Source of the DNA: Mesotaenium endlicherianum
Lineage: Eukaryota; Streptophyta; Zygnematophyceae; Zygnematales; Mesotaeniaceae
Direction of reading: 5' to 3'
Assembly (NCBI GenBank): GCA_009602735.1
Contig: WELA01010783.1
Span: 1 to 64,000, forward strand
Length of the DNA: 64,000 nt
How positions within the stretch are numbered: the stretch's first letter is position 1; every line of letters starts with the position of its first letter. The notes under the pieces are model-generated. The model was not told where the DNA came from, made no database searches, and was given only the letters and a program-made list of their open reading frames with translations. This document shows, in pieces, positions 27,811-36,362 of this stretch. A program made the translations under genes and the position numbers.

Positions 27811-30426
27811 ATGTTAAGCAAGAATTTTATCCACGGAGAAGCAGAAGCCCTTTGGTATGATCATTGGCTGAAGAAAGGCTATTTCAGCAGCAAACCCGAC
27901 AACAGGGAGGCATACACAGTGGTGATCCCGCCACCGAATGTAACCGGTGTGTTGCACATGGGACATTGCCTGAACAATACCATACAGGATATACTCGTAC
28001 GTCGCGCCCGCATGCAGGGGAAAAATGCCTGCTGGGTTCCCGGAACCGATCATGCTTCCATTGCCACCGAAGCCAAAGTGGTGGCCATGCTGCGCGAAAG
28101 AGGCATTGCTAAATCCTCGATCAGCAGGGATGAATTTTTGAAATATGCCTGGGAATGGAAAGAGAAATACGGTGGTATCATTTTACAGCAGTTGAAGAAA
28201 ATGGGATGCGGGCTCGATTGGGACCGTACTTCCTTCACCATGGATCCCGATTATTCCCGTTCTGTACTACAGGTCTTCATCGACCTTTATAAAAAAGGAT
28301 ATATCTATCGCGGCAAGCGTATGATCAATTGGGATGTGCGCGCTAAAACTGCGTTGAGTGATGAAGAAGTAATTTATAAAGAAGTACAGAGCAAGCTCTA
28401 CCATGTACAGTATAAAATAGACGACGACAGCAATACCTATATTACCATTGCCACGGTGCGGCCCGAGACCATTCTGGGCGATACCGCTATCTGCGTGAAC
28501 CCGCAGGATGAACGCTACAAGCACCTGCACGGTAAATACGCCATCGTTCCCCTCATCGGAAGGCGCATTCCCATCATTGCAGATGATTATGTGACGATGG
28601 ACTTTGGTACCGGCGCTTTGAAAGTAACGCCGGCGCATGATATGAACGATTATCAACTGGGGCAGAAATACAAGCTGGAGATCGTTGATACCATGAATGA
28701 TGATGGTACGATGAGCGAAGCCGCGCAATTGTTCATTGGCGAAGACAGGCTTGATGTAAGGAAGAAGATCGTGCCGCAATTGGAAGCCGCCGGGCACCTG
28801 GTGAAGACCGAAGACTATACCAACCAGGTTGGCTTCAGCGAAAGAACCGATGCAGTAGTTGAACCGCGCCTGAGCCTGCAATGGTGGGTAAGCATGAAAA
28901 ACATTTCCGTTCCTGCACTGGAAGCAGTGATGAATGAAGGCATTCACTTCCATCCTGCTAAATTCAAAAACCTCTACCGCCATTGGATGGAGAACATCAA
29001 AGACTGGTGCATCAGCCGGCAGCTTTGGTGGGGTCATCGTATCCCTGCATGGTATGCGCCCGATGGATCGTTTGTGGTGGCTATTTCGAGGGAAGAAGCT
29101 TTTGAACAGTTCAAGAGCGATCATGTAAAAGTCAGCATAGAAGAGATCAGGCAGGATGATGATTGCCTGGATACCTGGTTTTCGAGCTGGCTCTGGCCTT
29201 TTGAAGTATTTAAAGGATTATCTAACCCTGGCAATGCAGCAGTAAAATATTATTACCCTACCAGCACATTGGTTACCGCGCCGGAAATCATTTTCTTTTG
29301 GGTGGCGCGCATGATCATGGCGGGTTATGAATACATGGATGAGAAGCCTTTCAAAGATGTTTATTTCACCGGTATCGTGCGTGATAAGCTGGGAAGGAAG
29401 ATGAGCAAGAGCCTGGGCAACTCGCCTGATCTGCTTGCATTGATTGATCAATACGGCGCCGATGCCGTTCGCTTCGGTATCATGATTGCCTCTCCTGCCG
29501 GCAATGATATTTTGTTTGATGAAAGCGCGCTGGAGCAAGGCCGCAACTTCAACAACAAAATATGGAATGCGTTGAAGCTGGTGAAAATGTGGGAAGGGCG
29601 CCAAGCACAAGCAACTGAAGATACTGCATACAACTTTGTACTTACCTGGTTTGAAAACAGGCTCAACCAGGTGAAAGCTGAAGTGAATGAACTGATGACC
29701 CAGTTCCGCCTGAGCGAAGCCCTGAAAACCCTTTACTCACTTATCTGGGATGATTTCTGTAGCTGGTATCTCGAATGGGTGAAGCCTGGTTTTGAACAAC
29801 CTATCGATGCCGTAGTTTACGAAAAAACGGTTCAGTATTTTGAAGAACTGGTACAATTACTGCATCCGTTCATGCCTTTCATTACCGAAGAGATTTATCA
29901 TCAGTTGAAAGAAAGAACCGATGATCTCTGCGTAAAACAATACAGCAAGCCCGCTGATGCCGATGCCCTGGTATTAAGTGAAGGCCAGCTCCTGAAACAG
30001 GTGATCTCTGCGCTACGTGATGCCCGGAACAAGAACCAGGTAAAACCCAAAGACAGCATCCAACTGCATATTCAAACAACCAATAAAGCAGGCTATGAAG
30101 CCATTGAAAATATATTGGCCAAGCAGGTGAATGCCGCCTCTGTTCAATACACTGCCGATGCTGTTGCCAACAGTATTGTAGTAGCCGTTGAAAAAGACCG
30201 GTTTTTCATTGAATCGGAAAAACAAATCGATGCTGATGCATTGAAAACCGAACTGCTGAAAGATCTCGAGTACCAGCAGAAGTTCCTGGAAAGTGTGGCG
30301 AAGAAACTCGGCAATGAACGCTTTGTGCAAAATGCCAAACCCGAAGTGGTGGAGCTGGAAAGAAAAAAACAGGCCGATGCCCTTGCCAGGATCAAGACCA
30401 TTGAAGAAAGCCTGCAACATCTTTAA
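27811..30426 (+). CDS. valS: Valyl-tRNA synthetase
   Basis: 871 residues, the usual bacterial length. The class I HIGH motif is HMGH at 49-52 inside IPPPNVTGVLHMGH, and the KMSKS loop is at about 530-534 in GRKMSKSLGNSPD. The editing domain lies between them (TVRPETILGDTAICVNP). The C-terminal 60 residues form the valyl-type coiled coil (LEYQQKFLESVAKKLGNERF). It charges tRNA-Val; the tRNA-Val(UAC) gene lies at 58906 in this window. The PAP2 and GNAT genes follow closely on the same strand. Confidence 0.98.
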   Translation: MLSKNFIHGEAEALWYDHWLKKGYFSSKPDNREAYTVVIPPPNVTGVLHMGHCLNNTIQDILVRRARMQGKNACWVPGTDHASIATEAKVVAMLRERGIAKSSISRDEFLKYAWEWKEKYGGIILQQLKKMGCGLDWDRTSFTMDPDYSRSVLQVFIDLYKKGYIYRGKRMINWDVRAKTALSDEEVIYKEVQSKLYHVQYKIDDDSNTYITIATVRPETILGDTAICVNPQDERYKHLHGKYAIVPLIGRRIPIIADDYVTMDFGTGALKVTPAHDMNDYQLGQKYKLEIVDTMNDDGTMSEAAQLFIGEDRLDVRKKIVPQLEAAGHLVKTEDYTNQVGFSERTDAVVEPRLSLQWWVSMKNISVPALEAVMNEGIHFHPAKFKNLYRHWMENIKDWCISRQLWWGHRIPAWYAPDGSFVVAISREEAFEQFKSDHVKVSIEEIRQDDDCLDTWFSSWLWPFEVFKGLSNPGNAAVKYYYPTSTLVTAPEIIFFWVARMIMAGYEYMDEKPFKDVYFTGIVRDKLGRKMSKSLGNSPDLLALIDQYGADAVRFGIMIASPAGNDILFDESALEQGRNFNNKIWNALKLVKMWEGRQAQATEDTAYNFVLTWFENRLNQVKAEVNELMTQFRLSEALKTLYSLIWDDFCSWYLEWVKPGFEQPIDAVVYEKTVQYFEELVQLLHPFMPFITEEIYHQLKERTDDLCVKQYSKPADADALVLSEGQLLKQVISALRDARNKNQVKPKDSIQLHIQTTNKAGYEAIENILAKQVNAASVQYTADAVANSIVVAVEKDRFFIESEKQIDADALKTELLKDLEYQQKFLESVAKKLGNERFVQNAKPEVVELERKKQADALARIKTIEESLQHL

Positions 30427-30462
30427 CAAGACCGAATGGCTTTGATGCATTAATATTACACC

Positions 30463-31068
30463 ATGAAACAACCTTCTTTAATGATAAAAAGCATCTTACT
30501 GATCGTAGGATGTTTTTCTTTTATCCAGAGCTTTTCGCAGGCTTCCTGGGAAGTGGACATGCTGCGTAGCATCAATCACAATCCACCTTCGAGCGATTTC
30601 TGGAAAGGCATTTCCAGCACTACCAAACCCCTGGCTATAGCAGCGCCGTTGGGAATGGCAGCGGTAGCCCTCTTCAATAAAGACAAACAATTGGCACAAA
30701 AGGCTTATGAAGTAGCCGGCAGCCTGGTGATCGCTACTATTACCGCACAAGGACTCAAAGTTATTGTGAACAGGCCTCGCCCCTATGCTACTTATACTGG
30801 CATTTATCCCGACGTAGTGGAGACTGATAAATCTTTCCCTTCCGGGCACGTATCAACCGCTTTCTCCACCGCCGCTTCGGTTTCCATTCAATGCAAAAAA
30901 TGGTATGTAACTGTTCCGCTCTATGCATGGGCTACCGGCGTAGGCTATTCGCGTATGTATTTGGGACAACATTATCCTTCTGATGTGATTGCGGGAGCCG
31001 CAGTAGGTATTGGTAGCGCTTACCTGGCGCATTGGCTCAACCAGAAATTCTTCCAAAAAAAGAAATAA
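30463..31068 (+). CDS. Membrane-associated PAP2-family phosphatase
   Basis: 201 residues. An N-terminal signal or anchor (ILLIVGCFSFIQSFSQ) is followed by the PAP2 core, with all three catalytic motifs: KVIVNRPRP, then SFPSGHVSTAF, and YSRMYLGQHYPSD with the nucleophilic His. It would dephosphorylate a lipid phosphate such as undecaprenyl pyrophosphate or phosphatidic acid at the membrane surface. The ATG at 30463 or an in-frame one at 30481 may be the start; both give a signal segment. It lies 36 bases after valS. Confidence 0.88.
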   Translation: MKQPSLMIKSILLIVGCFSFIQSFSQASWEVDMLRSINHNPPSSDFWKGISSTTKPLAIAAPLGMAAVALFNKDKQLAQKAYEVAGSLVIATITAQGLKVIVNRPRPYATYTGIYPDVVETDKSFPSGHVSTAFSTAASVSIQCKKWYVTVPLYAWATGVGYSRMYLGQHYPSDVIAGAAVGIGSAYLAHWLNQKFFQKKK

Positions 31069-31076
31069 ATTAGTGC

Positions 31077-31574
31077 ATGAACAGCACATTACTGATACGG
31101 GAAGCCACACATGCTGATATCCCTGCTATTCGACAGATCGCCTTCGATACCTGGCCCTCTACTTATGGTTCCATCCTTTCACAGGAGCAGATAGATTATA
31201 TGCTGACATGGATGTATTCATCCGAAACATTACAAAAGCAAATGCTGGAGGGGCATCAGTTTTATATAGCAGAGCTGGATCATGCAACACTGGGATTTGC
31301 GGGTGTTTCGAATGAAGGGAATGCCAAATTCAAACTGCACAAACTCTATGTGGTTCCCACCACACAAAAGACCGGCGCCGGCAAAGCGTTGCTGCAAAAA
31401 GTAATGGAGTTTGCCAGGAGCAATGGTGGCACGAAGCTGATATTGCAGGTGAACCGCCACAACAATGCAAAAGGCTTTTACGAAAAACAAGGATTCACTG
31501 TGTTGGATGAAGTGAAACTCGATGTCGGCAACGGTTTTTACATGGACGATTACATTATGCAGTATAATCTATAA
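31077..31574 (+). CDS. GNAT-family N-acetyltransferase
   Basis: 165 residues. The acetyl-CoA-binding motif A is KLYVVPTTQKTGAGKALLQ, preceded by strand 4 (LGFAGVS) and followed by ILQVNRHNNAKGFYEKQGF, the usual end of the fold. Substrate cannot be told from sequence. It begins eight bases after the PAP2 gene, so the three genes from valS on form a probable transcript. Confidence 0.9.
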   Translation: MNSTLLIREATHADIPAIRQIAFDTWPSTYGSILSQEQIDYMLTWMYSSETLQKQMLEGHQFYIAELDHATLGFAGVSNEGNAKFKLHKLYVVPTTQKTGAGKALLQKVMEFARSNGGTKLILQVNRHNNAKGFYEKQGFTVLDEVKLDVGNGFYMDDYIMQYNL

Positions 31575-31598
31575 CTCCCCATCCGAGTTAAGCGTTAA

Positions 31599-31652
31599 GC
31601 GTTAAGCATTGTGCGTTGCGCGTTAAGCATTGTGCATTGCGCTTTAAGCATT
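31599..31652. repeat. 21-bp tandem direct repeat, two and a half copies
   Basis: Copies at 31599-31619 and 31620-31640 (GCGTTAAGCATTGTGCNTTGC) differ at a single base, with a partial copy at 31641-31652. Shorter GTTAAGC units precede them from 31587. The array lies between the convergent GNAT and Lrp genes, so it is not coding. Confidence 0.8.
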
Positions 31653-31654
31653 CA

Positions 31655-32152
31655 TCAATGCACCAGCACATGCGTTTGTTTGATGATCCCCATCACAAAC
31701 ACGCTTTGTACATGCCCGATATTCTCCGACAGGCTCAGCTTGTTCACATGAAAATCATAATAAGCATCCATGCTCTCTGCTACCACTTTGAGCATGAAAT
31801 CAAATTCACCTGAAATATTGTAACACTCGATCACTTCATTCAGTTCCTGTACGAGTTTGATGAACCGCGCACCCGCGTTTTTATTGTGCTGTTTCAATGA
31901 AACATAACAGATCACCATCAATCCTTTCTTCACTTTGGAATGATCTACCAGGGTAGCGTATTGCCTGATCACGCCCGACTCTTCCATCCTTTTGATCCGT
32001 TCGTGCACAGGCGTAGTACTGAGGTGTACGGCATCGGCAATCTCCTTTACCGTAGCCCGGGCATTCTGTTGTAAAACCCGCAAAATGGCCAGGTCCTTTT
32101 CGTCGATGGAATGGCCGCTAGTGGATTCCTCTTTTTTTGCCAGTTTTGCCAT
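31655..32152 (-). CDS. Lrp/AsnC-family transcriptional regulator
   Basis: 165 residues. A lysine-rich N-terminal extension (MAKLAKKEEST) precedes the winged helix (about 20-75, LRVLQQNARATVKEIADAV then STTPVHERIKRMEESGVI), and a C-terminal RAM effector domain (about 85-155, with CYNISGEFDFMLKVV) follows. Such regulators respond to amino acids or other small ligands and often control the neighbouring divergent gene, here ahcY, whose start is 120 bases away. Ligand unknown. Confidence 0.92.
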   Translation of the reverse strand: MAKLAKKEESTSGHSIDEKDLAILRVLQQNARATVKEIADAVHLSTTPVHERIKRMEESGVIRQYATLVDHSKVKKGLMVICYVSLKQHNKNAGARFIKLVQELNEVIECYNISGEFDFMLKVVAESMDAYYDFHVNKLSLSENIGHVQSVFVMGIIKQTHVLVH

Positions 32153-32243
32153 GAATAACTATTATTTTATTCTTTTAAATGTACAATAAAAAAGTATTTA
32201 TCCCAAATAAAATTAAATAACTGGTATTTTATTCTACTATTTC

Positions 32244-32251
32244 TATTTTTG
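32244..32251 (+). promoter_or_regulatory. Candidate -7 box of ahcY
   Basis: TATTTTTG matches TAnnTTTG, 20 bases before the ATG at 32272. The upstream A/T-rich stretch 32153-32240 is shared with the divergent Lrp gene. Confidence 0.55.
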
Positions 32252-32271
32252 TGGTTCCTAAAAACAGATCT

Positions 32272-33597
32272 ATGTCAACGCTTACCAAATCCATCGATTT
32301 TAGCCTGAAAAATAAAGTGGCTGATATCAGCCTGGCCAACTGGGGCCGTAAGGAAATCCGCCTGGCCGAAGCAGAAATGCCCGGTCTGATGAGCATCCGT
32401 GCAGAGTATGGCCCTTCACAGCCACTGAAAGGCGCCCGCATTGCCGGTTGTCTGCACATGACCATCCAAACAGCTGTGCTGATTGAAACACTGGTTGCCC
32501 TCGGCGCCGAAGTGAAATGGAGTTCTTGTAATATCTTCTCTACGCAAGACCATGCCGCTGCTGCTATCGCCGCTGCCGGCATTGGCGTATTTGCCTGGAA
32601 AGGCCAGTCACTGGAAGATGCCGACTGGTGTATTGAACAAACTTTATTCTTCGGTAGCGCCGAGCGTCCCCTGAACATGATCCTCGATGATGGTGGCGAT
32701 TTAACCAATATAGTACTCGACAAATACCCCGAACTGGTGCAGCACATCAAAGGCTTGAGTGAAGAAACCACTACCGGTGTTCACCGCCTGTACGAGCGTA
32801 TGGCCAAAGGCACACTGCCCATCCCCGCCATCAACGTAAACGACTCTGTTACCAAATCTAAATTCGATAACAAATACGGTTGCCAGGAATCACTGGTAGA
32901 TGCGATCCGTCGCGCTACCGATGTAATGATGGCCGGTAAAGTAGCGGTAGTAGGTGGTTATGGTGATGTGGGTAAAGGTTCTGCGCAATCATTGCGCGGT
33001 GCGGGTTGCCGCGTGATCGTTACCGAGATCGATCCGATCTGCGCGCTGCAAGCTTCTATGGACGGCTTTGAAGTAAAACGCATGGTAGATGCAGTGAAAG
33101 AAGCTGATATTGTTGTAACCGCTTCCGGTTGCCGCGACCTGATCACTGAAAAGCATTTCCGTTCCATGAAAGACAAAGCGATCGTATGTAATATCGGTCA
33201 CTTTGATATTGAAATTGACATGGCCTGGTTGAATAAAAACTATGGCAATACCAAAGACACCATCAAACCACAGGTTGACCTGTACAACATCGATGGTAAA
33301 GACGTGATTGTATTGGCTGAAGGCCGCCTGGTGAACCTGGGTTGCGCTACTGGTCACCCTTCCTTTGTGATGAGCAACTCTTTCTCTAACCAAACACTGG
33401 CCCAGATTGAGTTGTGGAACAACCACAAGAACTACGAGAACAAAGTGTATGTGTTGCCCAAACACCTGGATGAGAAAGTAGCCCGTTTGCACCTGGCCAA
33501 AGTAGGCGCTCAGCTGGATGAACTCTCCGACGAGCAGGCTGCTTACCTGGGCATACCACAGCATGGTCCGTTCAAAGCAGAACACTACAGGTATTAA
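32272..33597 (+). CDS. ahcY: Adenosylhomocysteinase (S-adenosyl-L-homocysteine hydrolase)
   Basis: 441 residues from the ATG at 32272; a GTG seven codons upstream would overlap the -7 box, so I reject it. The sequence follows the family: [32 protein letters not shown], then the NAD-binding [13 protein letters not shown] and the C-terminal HYRY end needed for subunit NAD contact. It splits S-adenosylhomocysteine into adenosine and homocysteine in the methyl cycle. The divergent Lrp-type regulator is a natural candidate for control. Confidence 0.97.
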   Translation: MSTLTKSIDFSLKNKVADISLANWGRKEIRLAEAEMPGLMSIRAEYGPSQPLKGARIAGCLHMTIQTAVLIETLVALGAEVKWSSCNIFSTQDHAAAAIAAAGIGVFAWKGQSLEDADWCIEQTLFFGSAERPLNMILDDGGDLTNIVLDKYPELVQHIKGLSEETTTGVHRLYERMAKGTLPIPAINVNDSVTKSKFDNKYGCQESLVDAIRRATDVMMAGKVAVVGGYGDVGKGSAQSLRGAGCRVIVTEIDPICALQASMDGFEVKRMVDAVKEADIVVTASGCRDLITEKHFRSMKDKAIVCNIGHFDIEIDMAWLNKNYGNTKDTIKPQVDLYNIDGKDVIVLAEGRLVNLGCATGHPSFVMSNSFSNQTLAQIELWNNHKNYENKVYVLPKHLDEKVARLHLAKVGAQLDELSDEQAAYLGIPQHGPFKAEHYRY

Positions 33598-33624
33598 TAC
33601 CTGATTTATATTGAAAGATTACTG

Positions 33625-33660
33625 CAAAGCCCAACCCATCGTGGTTGGGCTTTGTTTTTT
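33625..33660 (+). terminator. Terminator of ahcY
   Basis: A 12-bp stem CAAAGCCCAACC (33625-33636) pairs with GGTTGGGCTTTG (33643-33654) around a six-base loop, and is followed by T6. It begins 28 bases after the ahcY stop. Confidence 0.92.
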
Positions 33661-33707
33661 ATTTCATTACTTTCGTTTATATCCAACAGCTTACGCAAAT
33701 AATTGGC

Positions 33708-34661
33708 TTGAAGAAAGAGATAACCCATATTGTCTGCTCTACCATCTTATTCTATTTCAGTTTTACGCTTTCTCTCTCCGCACAGACACAGGTACAACCT
33801 CCTGCACATCCCAAACCGCCCAGAGATATTACGCCCGTTTCTTCAAAAGCAGCAGCGCTTGCGTTCATGAAAAGTATGGACACTTTATCAGCAAGTAAAT
33901 ACTGGCCGCATGTAAGTCCCAATGAGTTCCTCGAAAATATGAACAACAATATCAATGAGCCGCTGCGCATCCACGAGGGCAACAATACCAATTTTTGTTC
34001 CTATGCGGCTTTGTCGTACCTGCCTTTGCATTTCGACCCATTGGGTTATGCAAAAAACATGGTCGATCTATACCGCAATGGCAAAGTACAATACGGCCGC
34101 GTACTGCTGACTCCATCTCCTGAAATCAAAGAAGCCGCAGGGCGACTGGCTTTTAAAGGAGAACTGGACATCCGGCCGGCCGACCAGATCTGGTTCCTTA
34201 CCCTGGCCGATCATTTCAAGGGATATCTGAACTTCTTTGACCGGCATTTTGATATGGGTGATGAGAATGGTTTTTGGGCCGCTACCAATTTCAGTAAGTT
34301 CAACAGGATGATACGTGCATTGTTCAACTTTAAAGTAAAGGCCAAAGGCAGCGATCTCATCCGCATCCGCACAGATGATCTCTACACTTATCTCAAAGAA
34401 AAATTGCAAACCGGTACCGTGGCCCTGTTTGTGAATAACATGACTTTATACCAAAAAGACCACCGCGTTATCAAGCCGGGTGTACCCACGCATTATATCA
34501 TACTTGAGCAGATTGACGAGGCCAGCAATGGTATGATCAATATCACTTATTGGGATTATGGCGCCCTGAGCCTGCAGCAGGTCACGCGCGCATTCCTGGA
34601 ACGGCTGATATTCGGCGTTTCTCATTGTACACTAAAAAAATCAAGGAAGCATGCGCCCTAA
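33708..34661 (+). CDS. Exported protein with papain-like peptidase features
   Basis: 317 residues if the TTG at 33708 is the start. An earlier TTG at 33645 lies inside the ahcY terminator and is unlikely. The chosen start gives a signal peptide ending SLSLSAQ. No ATG is available before residue 54. The mature protein has a Cys in NFCSYAALSY, a late His in PTHYIILEQ and an Asp in TYWDYGA, the order and spacing of papain-fold cysteine peptidases or transglutaminase-like proteins. I do not recognise an exact family, so enzymatic activity is inferred. The next gene, a lipoprotein, overlaps its end by 11 bases. Confidence 0.65.
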   Translation: MKKEITHIVCSTILFYFSFTLSLSAQTQVQPPAHPKPPRDITPVSSKAAALAFMKSMDTLSASKYWPHVSPNEFLENMNNNINEPLRIHEGNNTNFCSYAALSYLPLHFDPLGYAKNMVDLYRNGKVQYGRVLLTPSPEIKEAAGRLAFKGELDIRPADQIWFLTLADHFKGYLNFFDRHFDMGDENGFWAATNFSKFNRMIRALFNFKVKAKGSDLIRIRTDDLYTYLKEKLQTGTVALFVNNMTLYQKDHRVIKPGVPTHYIILEQIDEASNGMINITYWDYGALSLQQVTRAFLERLIFGVSHCTLKKSRKHAP

Positions 34662-35259
34662 CTGCCCACTCATATTACTATTGGGCTGCATGATCGTTGT
34701 ATGCAGTTCCTGCTTTTCCAACAAGAAGCTGGCGGCCAATTATTATTATGAAAATGAAGCAGCTTTGAACGATATCGAACAATCGTACAGGGAATTATAC
34801 AAATACAAACCCTTTTCTGTAGAATTCACCGACAGAGACCTGGATTATGTATCCATTACTTTCATTACCGAAAAATTGAAATACATATACGAGTTCGGAT
34901 TCAATGAGCCGAGGTTGGCAGATTCTATCCAGCGCTTCCAAATGGATACGGCAACCGTACTGCCGCTCCTGCGAAAAATGCGTGAAATTCATTGTGTATG
35001 GATCAACAACCTCGACTATTATGTTGATGGTCAGAAAAAGAACATGACCTTCCTTTCCATGAAACCCATTTTATGGAAACTGCCGTTTACCAATAAGAAA
35101 TACTATATTCTCACATTCTTCAACCAGCCCCAGTATTTCGACGGCGAAGGAAGGCTTCTGGCCAATCGGAAACAAAGGAGACTGCGACGCATCAACGATG
35201 ACGTTTTCAAACGCATCAACGACAAAGTATGTTATGCGCTTTCAGAAAGGTTCAGATGA
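34651..35259 (+). CDS. Lipoprotein of unknown function
   Basis: 202 residues. The lipoprotein signal is MRPNCPLILLLGCMIVVCSSC (lipobox CSSC). The mature part is rich in aromatic and charged residues (ANYYYENEAALNDIEQSYRE) and ends with a basic stretch (RKQRRLRRIN). It overlaps the upstream papain-like gene by 11 bases in another frame, so the two are co-translated and may be partners, for example an enzyme and its envelope anchor or inhibitor. No family recognised. Confidence 0.8.
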   Translation: MRPNCPLILLLGCMIVVCSSCFSNKKLAANYYYENEAALNDIEQSYRELYKYKPFSVEFTDRDLDYVSITFITEKLKYIYEFGFNEPRLADSIQRFQMDTATVLPLLRKMREIHCVWINNLDYYVDGQKKNMTFLSMKPILWKLPFTNKKYYILTFFNQPQYFDGEGRLLANRKQRRLRRINDDVFKRINDKVCYALSERFR

Positions 35260-35269
35260 GTAAATACAA

Positions 35270-35277
35270 TATCTTTG
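35270..35277 (+). promoter_or_regulatory. Candidate -7 box of the deacetylase-like gene
   Basis: TATCTTTG matches TAnnTTTG, 22 bases before the ATG at 35300. The -33 site is not obvious. Confidence 0.5.
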
Positions 35278-35299
35278 CGTTCAACATCGTTGATATACT

Positions 35300-36133
35300 A
35301 TGAACCCAATGAAAACATTTTTGTATGCCGGTCTGGGCATTGCGTTATTGGCAAGTTGCAAGAGCAAACCTTCATCTGACAAAGCCGCTGCTGATTCTGC
35401 GAAAACCGCTTCTGCCAAGATGATGCCCGGCAGTGTGATCAAGTACGACAGTTCTAAAAGATATATTTTCCTTACCTGGGACGATTCTCCGCAGCCCCCC
35501 GGAACCACCAATTGCCGGAATATTTTTCGTGAAGAAGGTGTTAAAGCTACTTTCTTTGCCGTGGGCTTCAACCAGGTAGGACCTTTCAAAAAAAGACTGA
35601 TCGATTCTATTCGTAACAGCTATCCCCAGTTCCTGCTGGCCAACCACAGTTTCAGTCATGGGTTCAACGATAAGTACAGCAAGTTTTACTCCATGCCGGA
35701 CAGCGCTTTCCAGGATTTTATGCGGAATGAAAAAGAACTGCAGGTACCTGTTCATATCATCCGCCTTCCGGGTAACAATACCTGGGCTTCGAATGGTAAC
35801 ATAACCGGACAAAAAGCGAACAACCCGCTCATCAAGCGTCTCGACTCACTTGGGTACAAGATCATTGGTTGGGACCTGGAATGGGGTCAGCAGGCTAAAA
35901 TGAAAGCACCCCGTGAGGGCGCTGCTGAAATGGTAAAAAGGATCAATCAGCATTTCGATGATGGCAACACCAATGCAGCAAATGCCATTGTTATTCTTTC
36001 TCATGACAGGTTATTTGAAAAACTGCAATTTGCCGATTCTCTCAGGCAGTTCATCAAAATGCTCAAGCAGGATCCGAGGAACGTATTCGAAACCATCGAC
36101 CACTATCCTACCGTACAGGCAGGGAAAAAATAA
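35300..36133 (+). CDS. NodB-fold polysaccharide deacetylase-like lipoprotein
   Basis: 277 residues with a lipoprotein signal (lipobox LLASC near residue 18). The NodB motifs are present in variant form: TWDDSP in place of TFDDGP, HSFSHG for the metal-binding pair of histidines, RLPGNNTW as motif 3, and a late ILSHDR with His. The second Asp of motif 1 and both His residues are kept, so metal-dependent deacetylation of a glycan is plausible, but the Phe-to-Trp and Gly-to-Ser changes mean the substrate may be unusual. Start is ATG 35300, or 35309 three codons later. Confidence 0.82.
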   Translation: MNPMKTFLYAGLGIALLASCKSKPSSDKAAADSAKTASAKMMPGSVIKYDSSKRYIFLTWDDSPQPPGTTNCRNIFREEGVKATFFAVGFNQVGPFKKRLIDSIRNSYPQFLLANHSFSHGFNDKYSKFYSMPDSAFQDFMRNEKELQVPVHIIRLPGNNTWASNGNITGQKANNPLIKRLDSLGYKIIGWDLEWGQQAKMKAPREGAAEMVKRINQHFDDGNTNAANAIVILSHDRLFEKLQFADSLRQFIKMLKQDPRNVFETIDHYPTVQAGKK

Positions 36134-36151
36134 CGTTAATTAGAAGTATAT

Positions 36152-36180
36152 AAAAAAGGGCCGGCATGCTGGCCCTTTCT
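36152..36180 (+). terminator. Terminator after the deacetylase-like gene
   Basis: AAAGGGCCGGCA (36155-36166) pairs with TGCTGGCCCTTT (36167-36178) with one G-T wobble, directly after the stop at 36133. The T tract is short. Confidence 0.65.
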
Positions 36181-36240
36181 GGTTGATCATAGGAATAAAT
36201 AAGATATTGAGTAAGGATTCACTTTTATTTAACCAAATCC

Positions 36241-36295
36241 ATGCCAAAATCGAACCCGGCGTGCGTGTACCGGGCTTTTTTAACAGTTTTGGCAT
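36241..36295. repeat. Nested inverted repeat in the 36134-36362 gap
   Basis: An outer perfect 9-bp stem (ATGCCAAAA 36241-36249 with TTTTGGCAT 36287-36295) encloses an inner CCCGG/CCGGG hairpin followed by T6 (36252-36281). The inner part looks like a second terminator; the outer stem is unexplained. The rest of the gap shows no gene. Confidence 0.55.
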
Positions 36296-36362
36296 TCCGA
36301 ATTGTTGCAGATCAATGACGATTGGTTAACTTGACGCACAAGTGATACATTTATACACACGC

